From positions 1 to 14,212 of the forward strand of contig JAJXZK010000341.1 in assembly GCA_021780095.1 (NCBI GenBank): a stretch of DNA of 14,212 nucleotides, written 5' to 3'. The stretch is from Acidobacteriota bacterium (GTDB lineage: Bacteria > Acidobacteriota > Terriglobia > Terriglobales > Acidobacteriaceae). Below the pieces are notes generated by a model. It did not search any database. It was not told the origin of the DNA and saw only the letters and a list, made by a program, of their open reading frames with translations. A program made the translations under genes and the position numbers. Within the stretch, counting starts at the first letter, position 1. Each line of letters opens with the position of its first letter. Shown here piece after piece: positions 7,028 through 14,212 of the stretch.

Positions 7028-8077
7028 CTATCTACCTACAACAATCACGGAGAAACTACCCGGAATCATGGGCGGTCGCGAATGCGGTTGACCTTGTGCC
7101 ACTGCGGGACGGGGGGCGAATTTCGCCGTCACCAGGTACACCCTGCTCCCGTCCGGGCTTAGCGTCAACGTCCGCGCTCCCTTTTCCGTCGGAAGATTCT
7201 GCACAACCGTGAAATGCCGCGGCGAGTCTTCGTGGACCACCGTCAGCGTCCCGCTTTCGCCATTGGAACTGAACGCATATCCGGTTTCCGCGGAAAAGCG
7301 AGCGGCGTCCGGGCCATCTCCAATCGCCGGCGTCGCGATCACCTTTCCCGTCGCGGTCGAAACAATCGCCATCTTCTGGTTGTCGCAAACACTGAACAGA
7401 AGGCCATGAGCGCGGTCAATCGCTAGTCCGGAAGGACTTTCGCCGGGCGCAACCGACCACGTCGCCAGCAGCTTTCTCGACCGTGCGTCGATATGGACAA
7501 TCTCACTCTTGTCCTCGATGTTGTCGTAGACATTCCCCTTGCCATCCGCGACCGGGAACTCTGGCTTGCCCGGCAGCTCCAGCGTGGCCAGGACTTGATC
7601 GTCCTTTGTATCAATCACAGTTACATTATGGCTGCGCCCGTTAAACGCCCACACCGTGCGCGTGACCGGCTCATACAAAATTCCGTCGGGATTGGTCCCG
7701 GCTGGAATCGTACGGATCACCTTATATATCTTGCGATCGAAAACCACCACCTGATTGCCGCGTCCGTCGCTGATATATCCATTGCCACCCGCGGCGAAGA
7801 CGACTCCGTGCGTCCCATGCAGGCCGGTGATATCCGCCACCTGCTTGCCACTCTCCCGGTTGACCACCTGCACATGGTCTCCGCGAGTAATGTACAGCAG
7901 ATCTGTCTGCGGATCGACGGCAATGTAATCCCACCCGCCTTCGCCGCCAACCTGCCATGTGTGCTCCACGTGAAATGGTCCCTCGGCTGCGAATGCCATC
8001 GTTGGGGCCGTCGTAGTCACCAACATGGCGCCTGCGGCCAGCAGCAAGCTACGGCAAATCAATCCGCCTACTTTCAT
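7028..8077 (-). CDS. Secreted YVTN/YncE-like beta-propeller protein
   Basis: 349 residues from the ATG at 8077, chosen because AAGGAG lies 7 bases upstream and the protein then opens with a clean signal peptide (MKVGGLICRSLLLAAGAML, ending near A-F-A-A at 28-31). An in-frame ATG at 8188 would overlap little else but lacks this support and would bury the leader. The mature protein is a series of about 40-residue blades with repeating patterns such as YIAVDPQTDLLYIT, VVNRESGKQVADI, VTVIDTKDDQVLATLELPG, IVHIDARSRKLLATW and LTLSPDGSRVYLVTA, typical of YncE/YVTN propellers. A proline-rich loop (about 321-339) precedes the closing strand SFSVIVVGR. Such propellers bind ligands or partner proteins; no catalytic residues are evident. 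It follows the sensor kinase gene by 61 bp and is probably the last gene of that operon. Confidence 0.88.
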   Translation of the reverse strand: MKVGGLICRSLLLAAGAMLVTTTAPTMAFAAEGPFHVEHTWQVGGEGGWDYIAVDPQTDLLYITRGDHVQVVNRESGKQVADITGLHGTHGVVFAAGGNGYISDGRGNQVVVFDRKIYKVIRTIPAGTNPDGILYEPVTRTVWAFNGRSHNVTVIDTKDDQVLATLELPGKPEFPVADGKGNVYDNIEDKSEIVHIDARSRKLLATWSVAPGESPSGLAIDRAHGLLFSVCDNQKMAIVSTATGKVIATPAIGDGPDAARFSAETGYAFSSNGESGTLTVVHEDSPRHFTVVQNLPTEKGARTLTLSPDGSRVYLVTAKFAPRPAVAQGQPHSRPPMIPGSFSVIVVGR

Positions 8078-8084
8078 CTTTGTT

Positions 8085-8090
8085 CTCCTT
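8085..8090 (-). promoter_or_regulatory. Ribosome binding site that sets the propeller start
   Basis: Minus-strand AAGGAG at 8090-8085 is 7 bases before the ATG at 8077. It favours this start over the upstream in-frame ATG at 8188, which has no comparable site and lies within the end of the kinase gene. Confidence 0.7.
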
Positions 8091-8138
8091 GTGTTCTGCC
8101 GCCAAGACAACTCGACGGTCCGCCCAAAAACTTTGCAC

Positions 8139-9584
8139 CTAACGATCGCTGAGAGCTTCCTGAAGAGGCGGGGCAATTCTTTTCTCATCTACTCCTGGAA
8201 GAGTCACCTCGGCGACGGTTCCACGACCAACCTCACTCGTGATTTTGATTTGCCCGCCTGCGGCTTCAGCCAGCGCTTTGCAAATTGCCAGCCCTAACCC
8301 CGCCCCGCCTGTATTCCTCGACCGTGATGGATCCCCGCGATAGAAGCGATCGAAAACATGGGGCAAATCCTCCGTAGGAATGCCTTCACCATTGTCCTCG
8401 ACACGCAAGCTCGTCATACCGCCCGACGAAAGAACTTGCAGCATCACCGTGCCTCCCGCCGGAGTATGCTGCAGCGCATTCACCACCAGGTTCGTCGCCA
8501 GCGTTGCGCAGTCGTCGGAAGCAATGTGCGCCATCGTACCCTCATTTCGCTCCACAATAAGCTGGACTCCGCGCACAGCAGCCAGCGGCTCCATTGCTTC
8601 CGCCACCTCGCGCACACATCCGCTCAGGTCGATCTTCGCTGTAGCGACCTGCTCTTCGCGCGCTTGCTCGACCCGCGCCAGAATCAACAATTTCTGCACC
8701 AGATCTTCCAGCCGCGCGCAGTCCGACAAGCACATTTCCAGTCCACGTTCGTATTCCGCCACAGTTCGCTTGCGAGAGGTCAGCAGTTGCAATGAAGATT
8801 TAATGATCGTGACCGCCGTCTTCAACTCATGCGCCGCATCATGCACAAATACTTGCTGCTGAACGAACGCCCGCTCCAACCGCCTCATTGCCGACTCCAG
8901 CGCATGCGCCAGCACAGCCAGCTCTTCAACTGCAAATGTATTCGGCGGCGCGCGAAACCGCAGCGAGTTCGAAGAGATCCCCGCAGCAGCCCTCGCCAAT
9001 TCCTGCAGCGGACCCATCCCTCGCCGCAGCAGGATCATCAGTGTTCCCGCGGTAAACAGCAGAATTAGGAAATTGGAGATCACAAGAAATCTTGCTGCGT
9101 GGCTCATCGCCGCCCAGAAGGGTTTTAATGACGAAGCATAGAAAATCGCCACCGGGCGCGCAATTCCCGGCTTTTGGTCGCCGATATCGATTTGGCGCAC
9201 TCCGTGCAGCGCAAATCCCCGATACCATTTTTTTCCCAATCGGAAATTGCGTGCGCTTCCCTTTTGCTCTATGGCCTGCTCAATTTCATGGTTCCAGTTC
9301 GGCGAACTACCGACCACGCGCCCAGACTCATTTTGGACCTCGTACAAGTCGCCCTGCGGAAGATCAAGCGCCTTCGGATCCAGCATCACGTTGTCCCCAG
9401 CGTCTTCGGCGTCCTGCACCGCGCCCAACAAAGAATCAGCGCGTCCGCGCAGCATCAAATCGAAGGAATGCAGGTTCTGCTGGCGTTCATACAGCAACGC
9501 CAGGCCCGTCGCCGCCGCCGCCAGCAACAATTCCACCAGCAGCACCGTCACAACCAGCCGTCGAGTTAAAGAGTATGGCTTCAT
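8139..9584 (-). CDS. Sensor histidine kinase of a two-component system
   Basis: 481 residues. Transmembrane segment 1 is about 10-31; a periplasmic sensor region of roughly 130 residues (about 35-163) precedes transmembrane segment 2 at about 165-187. A HAMP-like linker (about 190-240) leads to the HisKA helix VHDAAHELKTAVT, with phospho-accepting His252. The position after HELKT is Ala, where most kinases have Pro. The ATP-binding domain shows the N box around NLVVNALQHTP (365-375), G1 DNGEGIP (397-403), the F box FDRFYRGD and G2 GGAGLGL (426-432). It should autophosphorylate and pass phosphate to the response regulator encoded immediately upstream. The two genes overlap by ATGA, indicating translational coupling, and GGGAGG lies 7 bases before the start. 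The periplasmic signal is unknown; position suggests a link to the efflux substrate or envelope state. Confidence 0.94.
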   Translation of the reverse strand: MKPYSLTRRLVVTVLLVELLLAAAATGLALLYERQQNLHSFDLMLRGRADSLLGAVQDAEDAGDNVMLDPKALDLPQGDLYEVQNESGRVVGSSPNWNHEIEQAIEQKGSARNFRLGKKWYRGFALHGVRQIDIGDQKPGIARPVAIFYASSLKPFWAAMSHAARFLVISNFLILLFTAGTLMILLRRGMGPLQELARAAAGISSNSLRFRAPPNTFAVEELAVLAHALESAMRRLERAFVQQQVFVHDAAHELKTAVTIIKSSLQLLTSRKRTVAEYERGLEMCLSDCARLEDLVQKLLILARVEQAREEQVATAKIDLSGCVREVAEAMEPLAAVRGVQLIVERNEGTMAHIASDDCATLATNLVVNALQHTPAGGTVMLQVLSSGGMTSLRVEDNGEGIPTEDLPHVFDRFYRGDPSRSRNTGGAGLGLAICKALAEAAGGQIKITSEVGRGTVAEVTLPGVDEKRIAPPLQEALSDR

Positions 9585-10273
9585 GGCTGCGCCTCCCGCT
9601 GCCCCGCAGTCAGCCGATATCCGCGTCCGCGCAGCGTTTCAATCCATCGCTCTTCTCCACCGCGATTCAGTTTGCGGCGCAGGTTTGAGACATGCGCCTC
9701 GATCACATTGGAGTGGCGCTCCCAGTTGAAGTCGTACAGGTGCTCCAACAGCGATTCTTTAGAAACAATTACGCTCGGCCGATGGCTGAGGTATTCGACG
9801 ATGCGATACTCCGTCGGCGATAACTCCACTTCCACGCCTCCACATCGCACGCAACGTTCCACCGTGTCCACTTCCAGATCGCCCACCCGAATCAAGGGAT
9901 GGCTCACTCCTTTCCCGCGCCGAATCAGCGCCTTGACCCGCGCCATCAGCTCACCCAGGTCGAATGGCTTTCCCACGTAATCGTCAGCGCCGGAATTCAA
10001 CAACTCCACGATGGATGCCTTTGACGTGATCGCGGTCAGCACCAGCACCGGCGCTTTCTGACCTTTCTTCCGCAAACGCTGCAATACATTGGGGCCGCTG
10101 ACCTTCGGCAGCATCAGATCCAGAACGATCAGGTCATACTCGCCCCTCTCCGCCAGGTACGCGCCGGTTTCTCCGTCAGCGGCAATGTCCACGGCATAGC
10201 CCGGCCCTTCGCGCAGCGCCGTCGCGATATTCTCCGCCAACCGCTCTTCGTCCTCCACAATCAGCACTCGCAT
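9581..10273 (-). CDS. OmpR/PhoB-family response regulator
   Basis: 230 residues from the ATG at 10273 (MRVLIVEDEE). The receiver domain has acidic-pocket Glu7/Asp8, phospho-acceptor Asp52 in IVLDLMLP, Thr80 in VLVLTAI and Lys102 in YVGKPFD. The C-terminal winged-helix domain (about 130-225) includes LSPTEYRIVEYL, NVIEAHVSNLRRKL and IETLRGRGYRL, the usual OmpR-type DNA-binding pattern. It is cytoplasmic and presumably controls transcription when phosphorylated by the overlapping downstream kinase. An in-frame GTG at 10288 with AGAAGG ahead of it would add five residues and cannot be excluded. The gene starts about 70 bp after the RND pump gene ends, on the same strand, so the regulator probably feeds back on its own efflux operon. 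Confidence 0.94.
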   Translation of the reverse strand: MRVLIVEDEERLAENIATALREGPGYAVDIAADGETGAYLAERGEYDLIVLDLMLPKVSGPNVLQRLRKKGQKAPVLVLTAITSKASIVELLNSGADDYVGKPFDLGELMARVKALIRRGKGVSHPLIRVGDLEVDTVERCVRCGGVEVELSPTEYRIVEYLSHRPSVIVSKESLLEHLYDFNWERHSNVIEAHVSNLRRKLNRGGEERWIETLRGRGYRLTAGQREAQP

Positions 10274-10343
10274 AGGCTCTACGTTCACCTTAGACCTTCT
10301 ATTGCGAAAGCCCTCTTCGAGTGGGCACGTCGTTGATCGACCG

Positions 10344-13300
10344 TCAACCTTTTTCAGCCATGTAATAGTGCACCGCCGGAGTGATGACCAGCGACAGTAC
10401 CATGGAGATGAGAATGCCGCCGATCACTGCGATGGCCAGCGGCTGCAACATCTGCGAACCCGCGCCCAGCGCCAGTGCCAGCGGAAACATTCCGGCCACC
10501 GCAGCCACCGCTGTCATCATGATGGGACGCAGCCGTCTGCGGCCAGCTTGAATCATGGCATCTTTCGGAGACATGCCCAGCGCGCGAAACTTTACATCGG
10601 CATCCAGCAGCAAAATTCCGTTCTTCGCAACAATTCCCACCACCATGATGAGTCCCATGAATGAGGAAATATTGAAGTCCGTTCCGGTAATCATCAACGC
10701 AAGAAACACTCCCGACGTCGACAGCACAGCGGAAGCCAGAATGGACACTGGCGCGGAAAAGGATCGGAATTCAAACAGCAGCACCAGAAACACCAGTAGC
10801 AGTCCCGCAAACAGCACCATCAACAAATCGCGAAAGGACTGCTGCTGAGTCGCGTACGTTCCACCATATTCCACTCGAATCTGCGTCGGCAGGTTCACCG
10901 ACGCCACCGCCTTTTTCACACCGACAATGGCCTGCCCCAAACTTGTCCCCTGCAGGCGCGCGGAAACTTCCACCAGCCGCTGCAGGTTCTCCCGCAGAAT
11001 CTCCGTCTGGCCTGGAAGGTTCTGCACCGTCGCCAGCGCGCCCAGTGTCGCTGTCGTTCCCGCGGAGCTGACCAGCATGGTGTTGTCCATCGCCTGCGAC
11101 GAAGCGCGATTCTGTTCCGGAAAGCGAACACGGATGTCATACGCGCGATTGTTCACGACCAGAGGAGTAGGCGCTGTCTGTCCCTGCAACAAAGCACCCG
11201 CATCCGTCGCCACCTCTTCCGGGGTAAATCCGCTGGTCGAGGTCACCGACGGTTGAACGTGATACACCGTCTCCGGACTGCTGATGGTGTTGTCGATCCC
11301 GTTCAAGACTCCCACCACTCCCGGAACGCTGGAGATTTTATCGGCGACAACGGGCGCCCAATGACGCAACAGATCCGGATCTTCGCTGAACAGCTTGATG
11401 TCGACCGGCTGCGGCGCATTCGTCAGATCGCCGATCATGTCCTCCAGCGTCTGGTGCAGATCGATGTCCAGCGCTGGCTCCGCCTGACTGACCTTGGCCT
11501 GTACCTCGTCCATGATCGCGTAAATATCGCGGCTGCGATGACTTTTCAGGTTCACCGAGATATCTCCGGTGTTCGCTTCCGTCACCGCCGCCAGGCCCAG
11601 TTGCAGTCCCGTACGCCGCGAAGTTGCCTTCACCTCCGGGATGGAGCGAATGATCTGGACGACGTGGCCGACCACACGATCTGTCTCCGCCAAAGAGCTT
11701 CCGGGCGGCATGATGTAGTCCACCGTAAAATCGCCCTCGTCCATTTTCGGCAGCAGATTCGAGCCTAGCGAAGCATATGAGAAGTAAGAAATCACAATCA
11801 GCACTACCGCGAAACCGGCCAGCCACCACGGTCGAACCAGAACAACTGCAAGCAGTCGCTCATAGGCGCCAATAATGCGCTTCATGAAACCGCTGATGCT
11901 GGCCTCTTCGGCTTCCATCATCCGTCGGGTTTCATCCTCGTGCGACGCGAATGCGCCGACTCGATCCGACAATGGTGCCGTGTCCTTGCGCCGAACAAAA
12001 AATTGACTCAGTGTCGGGGTCCACGTCAGGGCCAGAAACAGTGATGAGATCAAAGCGGACCCCATCGTGATTGCCAACGCGCGAAAGAAAGTTCCCGTGA
12101 CGCCAGTAATGAGAATCAGCGGAAGAAAAATGACGACCGGCGTTAGCGTCGAGCCAACCAGCGGCACCTTCAGTTCGCTCAGCGCGCTTTGAACTGCTTG
12201 CATTCTTGCCTGCCCCGCATCGCGGTGCAGCACAATGTTCTCCACCACCACAATGGCGTCGTCGATCACCAACCCCACCGCGGCGGCCAATCCACCCAGC
12301 GTCATCAGGTTAAAGGTTTGCCCCAGCAGCTTTAGCACCACGAAGGTCAGGGCGATCGTCACCGGAATGACCAGCCCCGCCACCAACGAGCTTCCCCAGT
12401 CCCGCAAAAAGACGATCAGCACAATGCACGAAAGAACAATGCCGATCAGGATCGCATCGCGAACGCTCGCAATGGCTTCCTTCACCAGTTGCGCTTGATC
12501 GTAGTACACAGAGATGTCAATTCCGGGCGGAAGAGTTTTTCTGATCTTCGCCATCTCCGCGTATACTCCGTCCGCCACCGCCACCGTATTGGTTCCTGGC
12601 TGACGGTTGATGCTCAGCAGCACTCCCGGCTTGCCGTCCGCCGTAACCACCGTGTACACAGGCTTGACGCCAGGTTTCACCTCCGCCACATCGCCAATGT
12701 GCACAGGCACGCCAGCGGATGTGTTCTTAATCACGATGTTGGCGATCTCACTGGGATCGTGAACCTGCCCATCCACCAGATCCAGCACCAGGGCATGATG
12801 TTCCGCAATTAGCCCGGGAGATTCAATCAGGTTCGTCCGGCGCACCGCATCCAGAATTTCTGTCACCGTTACCGAGGTTCGCAGCAGTTTTGCCGGATCG
12901 GGAATAATGTCGAACTCCGGCTCCTCCCCGCCTTGCACCAGAACCGTAGCCACGCCGTTCACCCGGTTCAGACGCGGCTTCATGTCGTAGGTGGCTACTT
13001 CCCACAGCCGGGTCGCCGGCATCGTGCTGGACGTCAGACCAAATCCAAGAATAGGAAAGCTGGAGAAGCGCAGCCGCGTTGCTTCAATCCTTGCCGTCGG
13101 GGGCAGCGAGGCTTGAACTGCAGCCATGGCGGAATTCACCCGCTGCAACGTCTGGAACATGTCCACTTTCCAGTCGAAGAACAGATCCACTTCCGCCGTG
13201 CCACGGCTGGTGATCGACCGCACCGTCTGCAATCCCTGCACCGTGTTAACAGCTTCTTCAATCGGCCGAGTAATCGTGACCAGCATCTGATCGATCGGCA

Positions 13301-13685
13301 TCACACCGTTGTCGATGGCAATCAACACGCGCGGAAAATTTGTCGTGGGAAACACAGCGATCGGTATGCTCAGAGCCAGAATCGCGCCCACCAGCGATAA
13401 GACGACTATCACCGAGATCACAGCTTTTGAATAGGTGACGAACCAGGCAGGCTTCTCTGCCACATCTGTGTCGCGCGCATTTGTTTCGCGCGCCATCAAC
13501 GCGTGGTCCTGCGCATTCTCGGGTGGCCCATTCAAGCCCTCGGTTGGCTTGAGTGGGGTTGAAAGATTTGTCATCCCTGGTCGCCTGGGCGACCCGACCG
13601 CAGGTTGCTGTGGCGACCGTAGCGGAGGGACCTGCGCTTCATCCCGTTCGGGGCTATCTGGCCCGTTGAATGGATTTTCCGCCAT
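10344..13685 (-). CDS. RND efflux transporter permease subunit
   Basis: 1113 residues, slightly longer than the usual 1020-1060. Twelve transmembrane helices in the RND layout are visible: TM1 about 85-108, a first porter loop to about 405, TM2-6 about 408-562, TM7 about 618-640, a second porter loop, and TM8-12 about 953-1105. Proton-relay residues match AcrB-type pumps: Asp475-Asp476 in GLVIDDAIVVVEN and Lys1021 in GIVAKNGILLLD. The second porter loop opens with LLPKMDEGDF (644-653), a pattern more familiar in CusA/CzcA metal pumps. The first ~80 residues are a Pro-rich, hydrophilic cytoplasmic extension absent from typical RND pumps. The adaptor stop codon is 6 bp ahead with AAGG in the gap, supporting this start through coupling; in-frame ATGs at 13574 and 13496 would shorten the extension. 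It works with the adaptor and an outer-membrane channel not seen here. Substrate unknown. Confidence 0.95.
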   Translation of the reverse strand: MAENPFNGPDSPERDEAQVPPLRSPQQPAVGSPRRPGMTNLSTPLKPTEGLNGPPENAQDHALMARETNARDTDVAEKPAWFVTYSKAVISVIVVLSLVGAILALSIPIAVFPTTNFPRVLIAIDNGVMPIDQMLVTITRPIEEAVNTVQGLQTVRSITSRGTAEVDLFFDWKVDMFQTLQRVNSAMAAVQASLPPTARIEATRLRFSSFPILGFGLTSSTMPATRLWEVATYDMKPRLNRVNGVATVLVQGGEEPEFDIIPDPAKLLRTSVTVTEILDAVRRTNLIESPGLIAEHHALVLDLVDGQVHDPSEIANIVIKNTSAGVPVHIGDVAEVKPGVKPVYTVVTADGKPGVLLSINRQPGTNTVAVADGVYAEMAKIRKTLPPGIDISVYYDQAQLVKEAIASVRDAILIGIVLSCIVLIVFLRDWGSSLVAGLVIPVTIALTFVVLKLLGQTFNLMTLGGLAAAVGLVIDDAIVVVENIVLHRDAGQARMQAVQSALSELKVPLVGSTLTPVVIFLPLILITGVTGTFFRALAITMGSALISSLFLALTWTPTLSQFFVRRKDTAPLSDRVGAFASHEDETRRMMEAEEASISGFMKRIIGAYERLLAVVLVRPWWLAGFAVVLIVISYFSYASLGSNLLPKMDEGDFTVDYIMPPGSSLAETDRVVGHVVQIIRSIPEVKATSRRTGLQLGLAAVTEANTGDISVNLKSHRSRDIYAIMDEVQAKVSQAEPALDIDLHQTLEDMIGDLTNAPQPVDIKLFSEDPDLLRHWAPVVADKISSVPGVVGVLNGIDNTISSPETVYHVQPSVTSTSGFTPEEVATDAGALLQGQTAPTPLVVNNRAYDIRVRFPEQNRASSQAMDNTMLVSSAGTTATLGALATVQNLPGQTEILRENLQRLVEVSARLQGTSLGQAIVGVKKAVASVNLPTQIRVEYGGTYATQQQSFRDLLMVLFAGLLLVFLVLLFEFRSFSAPVSILASAVLSTSGVFLALMITGTDFNISSFMGLIMVVGIVAKNGILLLDADVKFRALGMSPKDAMIQAGRRRLRPIMMTAVAAVAGMFPLALALGAGSQMLQPLAIAVIGGILISMVLSLVITPAVHYYMAEKG
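13532..13594. repeat. Two short palindromes inside the 5' end of the RND gene
   Basis: TCAAGCC (13532-13538) pairs with GGCTTGA (13546-13552) across 7 bases. GGTCGCC (13579-13585) pairs with GGCGACC (13588-13594) across 2 bases. Both lie in the DNA encoding the unusual N-terminal extension, and further copies of the motif gcgacc/cgacc follow to about 13620. This looks like REP-type or other palindromic repeat DNA, but a second full copy is not seen in the window. Confidence 0.5.
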
Positions 13686-13691
13686 GGCCTT

Positions 13692-14212
13692 CTACGCCCC
13701 CGCCTTCGTGCCAGCGTTGGCGCTGCCGGGCGTGACCTTCACTTTTGTCTTATCCGGTAGCCCATATTGGCCGCTGACGATCACTTGCTCGCCCGGCTGA
13801 AGACCGCTCAGAACCTGGATCATTGCACCTTGCCGAATCCCCGTCTTCACGTCCTGCGAATACGCGCGACTGTCCGACTTCACCACCATCACGGAAGTTC
13901 GTCGTTCCGATCCCGTCAATATCGCAGAAGCAGGGATGACCAGCGCGTTCGGGACGGTCTTCGCTGTGATCGAAACCTGTGCAGTCGTTCCTGGTTTCAG
14001 TTCGCCCTTCGGATTGTCCGCCTCCACCCATATTTCTTCCGTAGTGCTGTTCGGATCGAGCGCGGGACTCAATACGGTCACTTTGGCGGGAACATCCTTG
14101 TCCAGCCCCGGAACGCGCAGCGTCGCCGCCTGACCCAGTTGCAGCAACTGTGCCTGTTGTTGCGGAATATGCAGCCGCACCACCACCTTCGAGGTGTCCA
14201 TCACAATCAACA
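13692..14212 (-). CDS. RND efflux periplasmic adaptor subunit (HlyD/MFP family, N-terminus beyond window)
   Basis: The last 173 codons of a membrane-fusion protein; the frame is open to the right edge, so the start, signal sequence and coiled-coil hairpin are missing. The visible part begins in the beta-barrel domain (VVVRLHIPQQQAQLLQLGQ, then PAKVTVLSPALDPNSTT and GELKPGTTAQVSI) and continues into the membrane-proximal domain (ALVIPASAIL, VKTGIRQGAMIQVLSGLQPGEQVIVSG), the standard order for MexA/AcrA/CusB-type adaptors. It links the inner-membrane pump to an outer-membrane channel. The last residues are Ala/Gly/Thr/Lys-rich. Its stop is 6 bp before the pump start, so the two are translationally coupled. 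Nothing seen here distinguishes a drug from a metal adaptor. Confidence 0.93.
   Translation of the reverse strand, partial: LIVMDTSKVVVRLHIPQQQAQLLQLGQAATLRVPGLDKDVPAKVTVLSPALDPNSTTEEIWVEADNPKGELKPGTTAQVSITAKTVPNALVIPASAILTGSERRTSVMVVKSDSRAYSQDVKTGIRQGAMIQVLSGLQPGEQVIVSGQYGLPDKTKVKVTPGSANAGTKAGA

Noticed and set aside
7493..8152. Plus-strand 219-codon open frame
   Set aside because: It is antisense to the beta-propeller gene; the minus strand has the signal peptide, ribosome binding site and blade repeats.
8078..8188. Upstream in-frame ATG for the propeller gene
   Set aside because: It would place 37 basic residues before a clean signal peptide and lacks a ribosome binding site, whereas the ATG at 8077 has AAGGAG at ideal spacing.
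9092..9729. Overlapping plus-strand open frames of 130-198 codons
   Set aside because: They are antisense to the kinase sensor region and the regulator end; composition is Arg/Pro/Ser-rich shadow coding in GC-rich DNA.

Overview
The window is about 14.2 kb of high-GC bacterial DNA. It has Gram-negative features: Sec-type signal peptides, a periplasmic diheme peroxidase and a tripartite RND efflux system. Two GH27 glycosidases, a pfam04185-type phosphoesterase beside a MauG/CCP peroxidase, and a YVTN/YncE-like beta-propeller in a sensor-kinase operon together suggest a soil Acidobacteriota member. That assignment rests on gene content alone; no rRNA or other phylogenetic marker is present. I see no tRNA, rRNA, CRISPR array, insertion sequence or phage gene.

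Left part (1-5903), exported catabolic enzymes. On the minus strand, ridA (745-1137) reads toward a secreted GH27 alpha-galactosidase-like enzyme that is cut by the left edge (1-660). A gene-free stretch of about 570 bp follows, with a 9-bp inverted repeat and a 9-bp direct repeat. Next, on the plus strand, come a secreted acid-phosphatase/phospholipase-C-type phosphoesterase (1713-2951) and a diheme cytochrome c peroxidase (3075-4349). A second, complete GH27 enzyme (4542-5903, minus) converges on them. The two GH27 proteins belong to different branches of the family, and the complete one has an unusual residue next to its predicted acid/base.

Middle (6075-6980): a plus-strand pirin with all four expected metal ligands and a near-consensus ribosome binding site.

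Right part (7028-14212), all minus strand and tightly packed, probably one operon. In transcription order it holds an RND periplasmic adaptor (cut by the right edge), an RND inner-membrane pump, an OmpR-family response regulator, a sensor histidine kinase (ATGA overlap with the regulator) and a secreted seven-bladed-type beta-propeller. The pump and the two-component system are likely co-expressed, with the regulator acting on its own operon or related efflux genes. The propeller may be a periplasmic accessory or sensor partner, which is an inference from position.

The most unusual points are a proline-rich cytoplasmic extension of about 80 residues on the RND pump, whose DNA carries two perfect short palindromes; the mix of drug-type and metal-type sequence features in that pump; the placement of a beta-propeller at the end of the efflux/two-component operon; and an Arg-to-Glu change in the GH27 active-site motif.
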